From positions 12,569,834 through 12,633,833 of the forward strand of contig OX393571.1 in assembly GCA_947652115.1 (NCBI GenBank): a stretch of DNA of 64,000 nucleotides, written 5' to 3'. Shown in pieces: positions 25,101 to 35,500 of the stretch. Source of the stretch: Blastomussa wellsi. Lineage: Eukaryota > Cnidaria > Anthozoa > Scleractinia > Plerogyridae. Within the stretch, counting starts at the first letter, position 1, and the number at the start of each line of letters is the position of its first letter. The notes below the pieces were generated by a model. That model had not been told where the DNA came from. It saw only the letters and a list, made by a program, of their open reading frames with translations, and searched no databases. The position numbers and the translations under genes were made by a program.

Positions 25101-26924
25101 TAGACTTATATCGAGTAATGGCTATAAAATAAACGCAAACTTACCTCAGGTGTTGTATTTTGTCGTTTCTGCAGCTCAAAATGGCGAATTTGAGCGATTT
25201 GGAAGGTTTTGCGTTGACTGTTGTTCCACGTTATAAGAAAGAAACAAGGGTGGAAAGCTCGTTTTCGACTGCTTCAGCGCCAAGCCGATTTTCACACTGA
25301 AATTGGAATCGCCTGGCTCCCAAATCGAGCACCAGATAAACTGAAAGGTCGAAGCTTCTTTTCGTGGTATTCAATCGAAGATCCATTCAAAATCCGAGCG
25401 CTAACCGCCGATTAAGTTTCGAGAAATGCAGCTTTCGAAGCGACAAACATCCGCGGCAGTCCGTTCGTGTTCTTCGGACCAACCGTCACGCTGTGTGCTC
25501 CACGCTGATTGGTTGATGCTAAACAATACCCTGTTACCAAATGACTCATGCGGGAGGGGAGCCAGGGACATATTCGCAGCGGCGATCCATCTGACAGTCT
25601 GGGGTGAGGTTTATGACGCGTGACCGACATGCTTATTTCGTCCCAAATTATAACATCAACTCTTTTACAACAAAGAAGCTTCGACCTTTCAGTTTATCTG
25701 GTGCTCGATTTGGGAGCCAGGCGATTCCAATTTCAGTGTGAAAATCGGCTTGGCGCTGAAGCAGTCGAAAATGAGCTTGCCACCCTTGTCTCTTTCTTAT
25801 AACGTGGAGCAACAGTCAACGCAAAACCTCCCAAATCGCTCAAATTCGCCATTTTGAGCCGCAGCAACGACAAAATACAACACCTGAGGTAAGTTTGCGT
25901 TTATTTTATAGCCATTACTCGATATAAGTCTACGATATTAAGACTCTTCAATATTCCCATACATTTCTTTATAGTTCGAACATACAAACAGACACACTGC
26001 TTGTATGGGCCCCCTGTGAAAGAACAAGCAGTTAATGCATTTAGTGAAATTGCCACGTTAATGGTTACAACACTCCACTTATTACAATTACAATATGTGA
26101 TATTACTCTATCGCTTGTTAAGGGAGCCAATGAAGTCCTGGATTATGACACTTTGGCTTGACAATCACGATCAAACCGAATGGCCAGACTTGACCATCTC
26201 TCAGGCGGAGGATGCTTGTCATGTAACAGATCCAGAGAAACACCCTTCCAAAGAAATCATCGAGAAGATGTGCTCAGACGATTTCTTTACCGCACACAAA
26301 TATAAATACGTCGACAGGAGTGCTTCTGGTAAAGAAGGAGACGACGAAAGTGACAACGACTTCTCCTTGTATTCGAAACCAGGACAACACTGGAATTTGG
26401 ACAGTAGCCCAGTGTACGAAACTGCATACAGTAGTCACTTGTCAGTGGATACAGATCACAAGCTCCTGCCAATGAACCAAGGACCAAGGGAGACAGAAGA
26501 CAATGAATTAGGCTATTTATGCCCTGTTGCAGTGCAAGCGAAACAGCATAGTTACTATGAAAGTTCATCCCCCTACCAGAACACCATCGAGGTTTTTGGT
26601 TGTGAGAGACGTCACATTGAGATATCCCCAGCTGAAACTGATACTAAACAAGCACCTAATGAAGTCATGTACTCAGAAAGCATTGTCGAGTACAGCAATG
26701 GTTCGATCACTTTGGATCACGATGAGGCCTCGACCTATGACACACCTCGTAGGGCGTACCAAAACGTGGCGTACATATTGCATCAAGGCCATAACCCTCG
26801 AGATGAAAATGCGGTATCTATCGACCAGGAGCAAGAAGCACCCTCACAGCCGAAGCATGCACAAGAGGATTTCCGTTCTTGGACAACTGACGATCCTCAA
26901 ATTGTGATCTTAGGTTACATTTAA
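10599..26924 (+). CDS. Tandem array gene 2: RHIM-like motif, helical/ARM-like domain and dual tyrosine-kinase-like pseudokinase
   Basis: Proposed exons: 10599-10650 (tentative), 13305-13442, 14412-14654, 15464-16212, 17240-17408, 17866-18594, 19214-19452, 19769-19919, 20132-20175, 20416-20455, 20937-21002, 21546-21592, 21916-21975, 22627-22764, 22946-23125, 23650-23759, 24160-24313, 24568-24713, 26123-26924. Phases agree at every junction; the total is 4257 nt, 1418 residues plus stop. Layout: RHIM-like motif near residue 45; linker to 144; helical domain 145-394; ARM/HEAT-like 394-510; kinase-like domain 1 about 520-823; tyrosine linker 824-889; kinase-like domain 2 about 890-1151; tail to 1418. 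Domain 1 has VVVK (Lys558), Glu in [19 protein letters not shown] (Asp to Ala665, Asn670 kept) and KLSGMQ for DFG. Domain 2 has VVSERI (Lys to Glu916), [11 protein letters not shown] (Asp1002 kept, Asn to Tyr1007) and VGRLGRS. No signal peptide or membrane helix is seen, so it is probably cytosolic. Another annotation could split it into two genes near 21.6-22.6 kb. Confidence 0.78.
11477..12190. repeat. Duplicated promoter-like block, copy 2
   Basis: Second copy of the block at 8274-8755. It carries extra short tandem units of the type GCGTTACTAGTAGCTGG around 11800-11870 and an insertion before TTAGCAAACAGC. The ATG of copy 1 (ATGAGTGGGG) is not preserved here (AATTATTGGGG), which argues against the copy 1 open frame being coding. 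Confidence 0.7.
11608..11635 (+). promoter_or_regulatory. CRE plus TATA-like pair, copy 2
   Basis: TGACGTCA at 11608-11615 followed by GTATAATAT, the same arrangement as at 8397. It lies inside the proposed first intron of gene 2, 1.7 kb upstream of the RHIM-like exon. Confidence 0.35.
12595..12740. repeat. Dispersed repeat pair, copy 1
   Basis: The segment with TTCAATCTTCTCC, TTTGTATCACC-like text (GGTATCACCTCTTTGG) and AACATTTTAAG-like text matches about 52745-52885 downstream of gene 3. It is non-coding. Confidence 0.5.
13305..13442 (+). CDS. Gene 2 exon 2: glycine-rich RHIM-like motif
   Basis: Follows TTTCAG and precedes GGTACTTC; enters with two bases and leaves in phase 1. Encodes about 46 residues, basic at first (KRNGRGKP), then [19 protein letters not shown]. 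The pattern beta-strand, Gly, VAVG, turn, beta-strand is aligned in gene 3 with ITSISGSGFTAVGSGAQANN. RHIMs in RIPK1, RIPK3, TRIF and ZBP1 have a (I/V)Q(I/V/L)G core; here Q is replaced by Ala. The match is suggestive, not conclusive. The exon is real by phase, splice sites and paralogy. Confidence 0.65.
13590..13830. mobile_element. MITE-like inverted repeat in gene 2 intron
   Basis: The left end has GCCGTTTTACAGTTCTGTGCTTAG and the right end GGTTACATTTCACATAACTGTAAAATGG. The same pair of ends, inverted, bounds a related element at about 63198-63355. There is no coding content. Confidence 0.5.
14412..14654 (+). CDS. Gene 2 exon 3: flexible linker ending in a conserved PSKGIL motif
   Basis: Preceded by ACTTTCAG and followed by GTAAGT; enters with two bases and leaves in phase 1. 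Encodes a Ser/Thr/Pro-rich, then acidic, then basic linker ([40 protein letters not shown]). Only the last 20 or so residues are conserved in gene 3 (WNPKPSKGILVKR). The region is probably disordered. Confidence 0.8.
15464..16212 (+). CDS. Gene 2 exon 4: large all-helical domain of unknown family
   Basis: Single 749-nt exon, residues 145-394, entered after GATTTCAG and left at HLHGK before GTAAGG. The protein is rich in Leu, Lys and Glu with amphipathic spacing and no beta-like stretches. Landmarks shared with gene 3 (same boundaries): [57 protein letters not shown] and [13 protein letters not shown] do not recognise a named family. The position before an ARM-like stretch and a kinase-like domain suggests an oligomerisation or regulatory module; that is inference. 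Confidence 0.85.
16994..17165. mobile_element. Palindromic MITE in intron
   Basis: AATAGGCCATTTCCGAGTTC at the left end is mirrored by GGGAACTCGGAAATGGCCTATT at the right. Inner arms GCGAGTCTAAGTGC and GCACTTAGACTCGC are also complementary. It lies in the intron between the helical exon and exon 17240-17408. Confidence 0.75.
17240..17408 (+). CDS. Gene 2 exon 5: ARM/HEAT-like helical segment, part 1
   Basis: After TTGCTAG and before GTGAGT; 169 nt, phase 0 in, phase 1 out, the same length as the gene 3 counterpart. Contains [38 protein letters not shown]. The helix-turn-helix character continues into the next exon ([18 protein letters not shown]). HEAT/ARM resemblance is by pattern only. Confidence 0.85.
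17866..18594 (+). CDS. Gene 2 exon 6: helical repeat end plus N-lobe and catalytic loop of pseudokinase domain 1
   Basis: Residues 451-693. It begins [17 protein letters not shown], continues RPECRAF, HFLSKN and IDLHIKRL, then enters a kinase N-lobe ([20 protein letters not shown]). Lys558 fits the VAIK lysine and [11 protein letters not shown] the alpha-C Glu; [10 protein letters not shown] and [11 protein letters not shown] fit beta-4/beta-5 and the hinge. The catalytic loop is [11 protein letters not shown], so the HRD aspartate is Ala665, and KLSGMQ replaces DFG. The glycine-rich loop is not recognisable. Phosphotransfer is unlikely but nucleotide binding remains possible. Confidence 0.9.
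19120..19200. repeat. (ATG)n microsatellite just upstream of an acceptor
   Basis: Imperfect ATGATG/ATGACG trinucleotide run directly before the TTACTTGCAG acceptor of the next exon. Open frames starting in it are artefacts that read into the true exon at 19214. Confidence 0.8.
19214..19919 (+). CDS. Gene 2 exons 7-8: C-lobe of pseudokinase domain 1
   Basis: Exons 19214-19452 and 19769-19919. The first encodes an activation-loop-like stretch with [10 protein letters not shown], then [11 protein letters not shown], a tyrosine-kinase-type P+1 loop and APE, then [20 protein letters not shown]. The second gives helix G to I ([21 protein letters not shown]). These signatures are closest to cytoplasmic and receptor tyrosine kinases. 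The structural C-lobe is intact although the active site is not. Confidence 0.88.
20132..21592 (+). CDS. Gene 2 exons 9-12: interdomain linker with tyrosine micro-exons
   Basis: Four small exons (20132-20175, 20416-20455, 20937-21002, 21546-21592; 44, 40, 66 and 47 nt). After a Pro-rich [11 protein letters not shown] come [18 protein letters not shown] and [17 protein letters not shown]. Repeated (D/E)(L/V)YEEC units suggest exon duplication. YCNI fits a Grb2-type pYxN site. Phases chain 0-1-1-0, so each of the three tyrosine exons cannot be skipped singly without changing frame, except the 66-nt exon (1-1). Gene 3 keeps only the 44-nt exon equivalent. Confidence 0.7.
21162..21331. mobile_element. 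MITE with terminal inverted repeats in intron
   Basis: TAATAGACCAATTCCGATAT at the left is the reverse complement of ATATCGGAATTGGTCTATTA at the right. An inner arm (CCGAGGCTTGGGG / CCCCTAAGCCTCGG) strengthens the hairpin. Confidence 0.8.
21916..22764 (+). CDS. Gene 2 exons 13-14: N-lobe of pseudokinase domain 2
   Basis: Exons 21916-21975 and 22627-22764. The 60-nt exon encodes [20 protein letters not shown]; gene 3 has an exactly 20-residue counterpart sharing DFP(A/T)R. The next exon starts [13 protein letters not shown]. Together they make one kinase N-lobe, with Glu916 where VAIK lysine belongs and His where the alpha-C Glu belongs ([15 protein letters not shown]). This junction is what joins the two halves of the gene. 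Acceptor 21907 is an alternative in the same phase; 21916 is preferred because of the length match. The intron holds repeat sequence and a G run at about 22542. Confidence 0.75.
22946..24713 (+). CDS. Gene 2 exons 15-18: core of pseudokinase domain 2
   Basis: Exons 22946-23125, 23650-23759, 24160-24313, 24568-24713. They encode [37 protein letters not shown] (HGD kept, Asn lost), [12 protein letters not shown] in the DFG position, [20 protein letters not shown] (APE to APD), [19 protein letters not shown] and [16 protein letters not shown]. Lengths 180, 110 and 154 are identical in all three paralogues, and 146 is shared by genes 2 and 3. The domain is a tyrosine-kinase-like fold without the residues for ATP-Mg binding. 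Confidence 0.9.
23790..24010 (+). mobile_element. SINE-like repeat, copy 1
   Basis: Contains TTTACTCTCATAGTACTTTTC, GTGTATACATGGGTAGCGGC, AATTTAATGCCGGCGG and ACCCTGCGATGGACTGG. Related copies at 31440-31610 and 40830-41040 share ACCCTGCGATGGACTAGCATC. No coding capacity despite an overlapping 111-codon frame. Confidence 0.65.
25015..26018. mobile_element. Foldback DNA element with 344-bp inverted arms
   Basis: The left arm 25015-25358 and right arm 25675-26018 are near-perfect reverse complements, beginning CACAGGGCCCCCATACAAG and ending CTTGTATGGGCCCCCTGTG. Both flanks carry the 7-bp direct repeat AAAGAAC (25008-25014 and 26019-26025), a target-site duplication. The middle (25359-25674) shows no transposase frame. 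It sits in the last intron of gene 2, about 100 bp before the terminal exon. High arm identity implies recent insertion. A P-like or related 7/8-bp-duplication superfamily is possible but unproven. Confidence 0.9.
26123..26924 (+). CDS. Gene 2 terminal exon: conserved post-kinase segment and tyrosine-rich tail
   Basis: Acceptor GTTAAG at 26122; the split Arg codon and [12 protein letters not shown] match the paralogues. Conserved up to [20 protein letters not shown], then diverged. Tyrosine motifs include [44 protein letters not shown] and AYQNVAYIL. Three of them (YQNT, YSNG, YQNV) fit the pYxN consensus of Grb2-type SH2 domains. The upstream part of the open frame, before 26123, is intron and foldback arm. 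Confidence 0.88.
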
Positions 26925-27700
26925 GATTGTCAGGTACTTGTGTAATGTGTTCTTTAAGTACGAACATTGTACCGCATGTAGTTGTACATATATATAGTTA
27001 TTTTTTTTGTGAAAGAAATAGTTCAAAATTTGTTGACCCTCTAGACTATGTACTGCATAATTTAATACCTACAAGGGAGACAATTTGGTGTGATACTGTA
27101 CTTTAGTGCGAATTGTTGAATACAATATCGATATAAGATAAAATGAAGAATAAATTACAAAATGGTTAAGAATTTTTTGTGAGCCTTCGCAATTGCAAGG
27201 AAATTGTTATTTAGCTTGGGTACCTTGAAACCAAATTCTGAAAATATAACTTGTTTTCTGTATACACACTAGTACTGTCAGGACGTTGAATATACCGGTC
27301 ATTGTTTGCAGCCTAGTGCCTAGCAGTCATAGTAAAGGAAATATTTATACAGGCAATTGTTATTTAGTTCGGATGCGTGGAAAAGCACCGTCCATGCAAA
27401 GAATATATTTTAAATAGAAACAGTAAATAGTACAGTTGTAAATATAGTTATTTTTCCTTTTATAAGAATTTCAGTATTTGTTGACTGTCTATAATACGTA
27501 TATAGTTTACACGTGTAAGAGAGATAATTTGATTTTATACTCTACTTTAGTGTGAATAGTTGAAGACATTATCGATAAAAGATGAAATGAAGAATTTTTT
27601 GCGAACCTTTGCAAGGGAATTGTTGTTGAGCTCGGGCACGTAGGATGTGGTAAAGCACCCCCATGAATGAAGTATATATTTTTTAATCTTTCCATTAAAT
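26925..27700 (+). other. Probable 3' UTR of gene 2 with an internal duplication
   Basis: AATAAA at 27149-27154 is a candidate polyadenylation signal. The stretch 26990-27230 is repeated in diverged form at about 27435-27640 (shared ACTTTAGTG, AAAATGAAGAAT, GAATTTTTTG, GCAAGG). This duplication leaves a second A/T-rich cluster, so alternative 3' ends are possible. Confidence 0.45.
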
Positions 27701-29498
27701 TGTAACGTCAATATAAGACGTTTTTATGTACACACATGCACACTAGTTTATTCTATTACATTATAGAGCAATCAGGGTGTTAAAAATGGGCAGGGTCCCA
27801 AGTGTATTTCATAACAAAATAAAAAATTATTTTTCGCAGACTAGAGTTTTAAGTTCCATAGCAATAGGAATGTTTATGAGAAGTACACCAGACTGAATCA
27901 TAGAGAACAGAACAGACTGAAAGCAGAGGACAATAACTGAAAACTCAAAGCCAGTACTTAGAATATGTCCTTTGTAGAGAGCGGGCGGATATAAATGGCT
28001 GTACCGTGGGATTAAACTGTGTTCTGCGAGCTCAGATTCAGGCAAAGTAATCCTGCGTAGAACCAAGTGAGCTTTGAGCGTTTAGTGTCTGTAAGTTTCG
28101 GAATTATTCCGCTCTTCGGAGACTGTGACCGAGTCTTTAGTATTATGGACTGAGCCATGTGCTCGATCAGTAAACGAGTCAACAAGCGAAACTGTTCTTC
28201 GGCTTTCTAGATTTCTTGTTGGCTTTTTCACGAGCTGGCAAATCTTGAAAGTATTTATTTTTTGTTTTACGGTTTCGATTTCCTTTCGCTTTTGTTTTAA
28301 TTGTCGTCTTTATTTTCAGTCCAACCAAATACAGATACTGATAGAAATACTCCTTCGAATCACATTGTCTACGGATGTCATGAATAAAGATCGACTTTAA
28401 ATTCAAAGTGTCAAATAGGATTCCTACTCTCCCCGACTTAGCTCTGAGGGCACTTTTCATTTTTCGAAGTTGCATTTAATGTCTAGCTATTACGCTTTGC
28501 AACTAACGGAAGGGTGGACGGGATATGACTCAGACTGCAAACGGACGAGAAACCCGATTGTGAGATAGGTACAGATGACTGGAAACCGACACCCCAGCCA
28601 GGCCCTTGGCACCGAATCCCACTGAAGCTAGTAGAGTATGACGTAGGGGAGAGTGGCAGCTCCAACTGCATGTCCCTGTACTGTGATCCTCGGAGTCTCA
28701 GGGGCAGTTAGTCGGGACAAACCGTAGTATAATTAGACCGATTTGGCAAGAGGACGGAAACGTCAGTTGAGGACGGGAGTGCGCGCAGAATAGTGTGGAC
28801 ACGACTCTCTTTCGACTTCTGATTGGCTATTTGATGCGCGCGCCGTCCTCAACTGACGTTCCCGTCCTGTTGCTAAATCAATCTAAAGTAATGTGAATAC
28901 GGCAAGAGCACGAGTAGCGAAAGTTTTCAATAGAGTCTGAAGACTATCTTGGAAACTTTCGTCTGTCCGACTTTTGCCATATTCACTGCGCTTTGTTCCT
29001 ACTAACGACCCCTGGGTCTCCGAGGATGGGAGAGCAGACTGAAAATGTACTCGTCGGCATGACAACCGCGTGAAGCGAGACCGAGGTTTTGGGACAAGGT
29101 TTGGGCTGTGCTTATCACTACATTACACGCTTTGACTATTTCGAAACGATATTTTTATGGGTTTGCTTGTATTTGTGTGGTCTTGTGTCACTGACTGCAT
29201 ATGCTTCACATCTTTTGTCGTTATGTTTCTCAAAATGTTGTCACTGAAGTGTAACATATGCTGGAAAGGCAAATTCCAACGTAATTACGCCTAGCAATAA
29301 GCTACAAATTCCCCTTTTGTGCTAATTGTGAAAAATTGAATAAGTCACGACGGGCCACCGTTCTGGTAACCTCAGTTTTACAAATAAAACGGGAACTTCC
29401 CGACCAACGAACCAACCGCGCACATATTCGCAAGAGATAGATGTAGTGACACGACGAGATTCGAGAGTTCTTCCTAAGAAACAACACTGTGACAGATA
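27701..29498. other. Spacer between gene 2 and gene 3
   Basis: No gene is supported. It contains a MITE at 28735-28884 and otherwise unique-looking sequence. A strong TATA box in front of the proposed gene 3 start was not found. Confidence 0.55.
28735..28884. mobile_element. MITE with terminal inverted repeats
   Basis: The left end AGACCGATTTGGCAAGAGGACGG and the right end CCGTCCTGTTGCTAAATCAATCT are complementary with few mismatches; the inner arms ACGTCAGTTGAGGACGG and CCGTCCTCAACTGACGT are perfect. Confidence 0.75.
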
Positions 29499-29514
29499 AT
29501 GGCAGCAACTGGTC
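29499..29514 (+). CDS. Tentative first coding exon of gene 3
   Basis: ATGGCAGCAACTGGTC followed by GTAAGT: start with A at -3 and G at +4, five codons (MAATG) and phase 1 out, exactly what the exon at 32430 requires. Very short, so the support is modest. The intron to the next exon is 2.9 kb. Confidence 0.4.
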
Positions 29515-32500
29515 GTAAGTTTATCTTTACTTCAGTCTTACAGTTCTTTGTTGTGTTTTAAAGTTGCCATATAAACGTTATTAGATACCATTTGCCTATT
29601 TTGACTTCAAGACTTTTGTTTAAAACCAATTGTTTTTCGATTGAGTAATATCGTAACACATGTTGGGTGCTTTAATAGCATCACAGCCACGTGGTTATGC
29701 TACGACTGGAGTTTAAAATTTTGATTTTCCCTTCCTCTGATATCTGAGGACGTCTTAGATAGCTAGAATACGATCACAGTTGACCACTGGAAAGTTTAAA
29801 GTTTGTTTTCACCCTGTTGATCATATTAGCCAATAATTTGCATTCCATGTCAGACTGAAACATAACCAATGTGATCAGGTTTTCTGTTTTTAGCAAACGT
29901 CCACTCTTACTTGATAGGTGAGAACACTGGAAGTAAAATTTTGCAGAGACTGCCCAATGTCTTTGTGACAAAAGTTAGCTCTCCAAATGTTCGAACAGTA
30001 GGGTATATTAAGTAATCTAAGATGAGAGAAGAAATACAGGGATATTCAGAAATAATGGGTGAACACACATATATTCCTTAACGTCGCCAGTGCTGTGTGA
30101 TCCTTGGAAAATAAAATATTCACTTCCTTAAGAGAAAGAGAAAGTTGCTTCAATAAAGGGAAAAACCCCTGATTTGTCACGCAATCCACAATTGTTTCAC
30201 ACTCGAATGTTTTGTATTTGGAATGGGATATGATATGTGCGTACAAAAAAGTGGCACAGAACGGGAGAACATAAACCCGACGGTTTATTGGGAAAGGTTT
30301 CAAATTCAGGCACAACGTTTCTTATTTTCTGATTGGAAGAAGATGAAATTTAGATTGACAGAACCGAGCTCATCCGTGACCATACTAGGTTCCAACCCCG
30401 GGGGAGTACTACCTTAAATTTAGGATAGGTGTGTGCCACGAAGGTTCTTAAACCCGCGAAGGCCCAAACTCTAAAAATGACACCCCATTCAAGGGAAAAA
30501 TGAAAAATAAGGTATGAATAAGTTAACCTTATTTCGTTCCTGTAACGTTAATCAGGCTCTTAACGGATTGCTCAGACCGTTTCTTTTTCGTTTTACTTGT
30601 TGTTTACGTACTTCAATTTTAGACGATTCAATTTCGATACCCTATCTAAGGATCACACCAGGAACAATGCTAAAAGTAGTAAAAATGTTACCCTATTTAA
30701 GGATAGAGAACTTCAAACACCATACCTTAACCCTATCCCGCGGCACATATACACATACCTTTTCACATGATAAAGTCCATATATGATAGTATCCCCCTGG
30801 GAATTTATCACTTTAGCTGTTATTTGAGGACGCCACGATTCATCCGTCTATCTTGGGAACCTAACAAATCGTCCACATTTTTTCCATGGCTACACTCTAA
30901 AAGACCATATACCTTTTTTCAAAATGGCCGCTGCTTTATGCACATACAAATTGGCCCTTGTTGCCTCTCGTTCAAGATAAAATATCCTGTTGAATTTTGG
31001 GCTTAAAAACTAGGCAAGAAGGGCTAATTCACAAAAGAATATTAAGATGGTTGCCATTTTGGTAGACTGCTAGCAGTCCCTTCAACCTTTCTAGACAGTC
31101 GCGATAGCGCGCGAAATAGCCGAGAGCACACAGCGGGGCGAGACTGGAGCGAGGAGAAAAAGCAAGGAGGCGAGAAGAAAAGGACTGCGCTCTGTAACCG
31201 ACGCGTTCATATTTCCCGTCGTACCAGCAACGGAAAATTCCGATTGGTCCATAAACAATAGCTGCTGTCAAAAACATTTGATGAGTATTATACACTTCAC
31301 ACGTTTGGATGTCAATCGATTGCTTGGATTTCAGATCATGTAACAAGATAGCCTATTTCGCGCGTCCTCGCGACTATCTAGAAAGAGACTGCTAGCAGTC
31401 TATCACTTTGGAATAAGGTGTATAGAAATTATACCGTAATTCAAGAGGAACCAGGTGTGTAATGGGTACCGGCGAATTTACTGCTGGGTGTAACCCTGCG
31501 ATGGACTAGCATCCCATCCAGGGGGGGGACTAGAATTATTCTCAGTCGTTTTATGCTACTGAAACCGGGATAAGCTCCGGGCCGTTGGGCTACTAGGCTC
31601 GTATGCAGACTTTACCTTTTTTATCTAAAGAGGAACCAAGAGCGAAGGGTGTAATCCTGAATTAATTGCCATTGGCATTTCAGTAGTCTATATGAGAGTG
31701 ACCATAAAGAATGTGGTCGACTTGTTTAGTTGAATTTGCATTTTCTTGTCAAAGTGGTTCAGTCGACAAATGACTGCTTCCTTGTACGATTTAAAAGCGA
31801 AAACTTCAGACCGCTTTTTGCTCGATTCTTGTGCTAATCTTGAAAGAAATGGCGCATGTATTTACGCAATCAGTAGAGCAAGAGTTGAGGTGAGCGGCCT
31901 GAGGAGCAAATATAATCACGCTCCATTTGTCTCTCCCTTCTCGCTTCTGTGCGGCTTTCAACTTATCTAGTTTCGTACTCCCTTCCTTTTCTGCCACTTT
32001 GAGTAGACACTTCTAGAAAGGGAAAATAAACTCGCATTCAAGCAATACAATATTGTTTTGACGCCTTTGTAGCATGATACTCTTTTGACGAAATTATTAG
32101 TTATGTAGAGCAGATCTCATTTGAGTGTCGTCAAACCAAAGCCAACGTTATCACCCTGGTGAATCACACGAATAAGAGACGAACTGACAATTCAGTGCAC
32201 CAACTGAAACTCGAACCAAATACATGCAGCCATGTACGCGATAGAAGTGCGTTTTAATTTTTCTTCTGATTGATCAGAAAAAAGTTGTGCAAATCGAATG
32301 GTAAAATACAAAACAAAAACAGGTACGAATTCCTTTCAACTCTAAAATAAAATATTAAAATTTAAATTTGAAGACATCAATTTGTGGCTCATTGGTTTAG
32401 TGTTTCTAAACTTTCTTTTTTGATTGAAGTCACGTGCCCAACTGGTGGCTCGACGTACTACGTCAACTACATCACCAGCATATCAGGAAGTGGTTTCACA

Positions 32501-35500
32501 GCAGTTGGATCTGGAGCACAAGCTAACAATTTCCACCAATCTGCAGCAAGAGGTATTGAAGTAAATGATCCTCACAGCGCAAAATAAGTTCAAAAAGACG
32601 AAATGCAATTCATTTTAGGGTTTAGAAGTTCAAAACACCTTGTACAGCATAATAAATTAACGCGGGATAACGCGGGATAACGCTACGTGAAAGTTGACAA
32701 TAGGGTTGGTCTTATTCAAAGACCTGAAATCTGACCTTAGAGACAGCATCGTACAGGAGCGTTTATTTGTTAGTCACATACACACTATCGTTACGTCTTA
32801 TCCAAATGTATTGAAACACACCTAAACACTGTTACCCGTTATAGTTCACCACTAAATTTTCTCCGATTCTCATTGGTCTAAATTACACACGTGACGCGAT
32901 AGTGTTCATCCGCGAAGGGCACTATCAGCGCATAGTGCCCGTCCGAGGAAAATACCCGGATGGATAGTGCCCGTCCGTGAAATGTTTTGTAAATAAGCGG
33001 CTTTTTAGAGCATTTATTGTCTGATTTTCATTTAGTTGGTTTCTTGTCTAATTTTAATTCTTTTAATTCAAGTCTTTCGTCCAAAAAAGTTATTAAAAAT
33101 AATTCACAAGGCTTGCTTTTTAATGGCGCGTGTGGAAGAAAATTCAGTGGTGAACAATAAAGACAATAGTGTATTTGGCTCGGAACTATCGGTCTAATAG
33201 TTGCCCCTTGGAAATTTTATGTTCTTAAAACTAGCATATTTGCCCTCGAAGCTTCGCTTCTCGGGCAAATATTTGTTTTAAGAACATCAAATTTCCGCGG
33301 GGCAACGATCAGCCGATAGTTCCTCGACAGAAACACTCCATTGTTTAAATAGATGAGTAGCACACCAAGGATACACAGTTGTAATGGGTTAAGTACATAT
33401 ATGTAAGAGAGTATCATGTTATTATGGGTTTCGGTATCTAACATTTCATGTGTCTCCCAGAGGATTTTCCTACCCATCGACAAAGTGCCAATACAAGATC
33501 TGATGGCACACTGGACAAAGAACAAGATGAACCAGCCTATCACGGGACCTATACGTACGACAGAGTCCAAAGGGGAAGAAAATCATTCAAATCGGAGAGT
33601 AACTCTGAAACGTACTGCCTTCCCGAGGTGAACGAGGTATATTACCAGCAACGCTATGGCTCGAACTGGAATCCAAAGCCCAGTAAAGGCATTCTTGTAA
33701 AACGAGGTAAATTGTAACGAGAGGTGATATTTTTTATATGTAAACCACTGAAGTGCAGTGTGTCATTCACATTGCCATGTGACCTTTATAGAGTCCAGTT
33801 TTATTTAAAAAAATTTACTGAAGTAATCACCTTCATAGAATAAGCTATGGCTTGTATTACAGATCGAGTTTCCTACGTAACCATATAACCTAGCAAAAAT
33901 GGAAAATAGAAATCTAAGTAAATGTCAAGGTAGTAACTGATATAAAACAGCAAAGCAGTAAGTTGCTTATCATGGAAAGAAATTAACATGCTGTCTCAGG
34001 CTAAAAACAAAATGGCCAAAACGAGAACTGAAAGATTAGAGAGTACATGAAATAGTATATATTATACAGAAAATCATGCATAAAGAAATCATTCATCATA
34101 AGGTTTGTATGAGCAGAAACATCGTAGTCAAGATGCAAGCTGGTGCAAATGATCAACAAGCTCCAGGAATTTAATGCATTCTGATCTCAAAATTTCATTA
34201 GGGCCCACAGACGCAAATTCCTCCATAGAATCCTTTCTTCAAGATGTAGAAAAATCCATGGCGGAGTTCGACAACTCTGCCGGACCAATGAAGGAGACAA
34301 AAGAGCAGTTCATCCTGGTCCAAATTCTTCCGTATCTGGAATTATCATGGGCCAAAGCGGCTTCCCAGAAAATTGAGGCATATAAGATCCTTGCAAAGAT
34401 TAGCAACAGCCGCAGCAGTGGAGAACTTGTGAAACATGCCCTCCAACAGCTTCGGCATCTGCTTTTCAGGGATGACCACGACAGCTGCAAAGACAACCTG
34501 TTGAAGGTGGAGAAGATCATGAGGTCAACAATCATCTCTCCGGAGGCAGTCTTCAAGGAGGAAGCAGACCTGGTAAAGGAACTCCGACTGTCTGTTTACA
34601 AGCGTATTCTGTCCTTGATAATTATCCATCAGATCCAAGCAGGGTTCTCCACCGTCGACTTAAAGAACGACATGAAGAATCTCCAAGAAGAATTGAAAAA
34701 ATATAGTTGCCATATTAACTATAAGAGAAAGAACTATTTTCGTTATTCGATGGAGTTCATTGAGGAGGCGATAAGCTATCTACTGAAACCCAGTAATAAG
34801 GTGATAAAGACAAACTTGAGTGGCTGTCTTGATGAATGCCAAAATTGGTTTGAAACACAAGACTCTGATGTGATGGACTTGGCATTTTTTCGAAAGCTTA
34901 AGAAGAAAAGTAGAGCGGCCGTGAAAAAGGTGAAAACTGACGAATGGTTTGACCTGCATTGCATCTTATGCTATCTTCATGGAAAGGTGCGTTTTTAATG
35001 GAGTAAATGTATTTATCAGGTTTACTAATTAACTTAAAATATCCTAGAAAATTTGTCGTCTTTTGATCGCAGCCTGGAAAGACCTCCCCTAATGGTCCTA
35101 TTGTGGAAATAAGTACTCTCTTTAAAGCCTTCTTGTACACAGAAAATATCTAATGCACGAACTACGTACTGGGTAATTATAACTTCAAATACAGTGGCGG
35201 ATCTAGAGGAGGGCCCAGGGGCCTTCCCCTCCTTATGGACCAAAATTTAAGGCTCGAAGGGTCGAAAATTTCTTTGGCCCCCAACTTAATTTAAGGCCCG
35301 AAGGGCCCGTCGGGAACCTTTTTTTCGGCTCCCCACTTTAGAAAGAAGTCTGGATCTGAAATATGTTCAGAGTGGGAAGCCTTTCCCGCAGTACTTTTCT
35401 TGCCCTACTTTTCCGTCATATTCTGTTGTCGTTTCAGTGGTTTAAAAGCTCTCGTTTTCTTCAGGTGCACAGTGAGCGCCCTACGCCACAGATGCAAACT

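Noticed and set aside
26001..26122. Start codon at 26001 as the true start of the gene 2 tail protein
   Set aside because: The first 41 codons run through the foldback arm and intron; the acceptor at 26122 and paralogy give the exon start.
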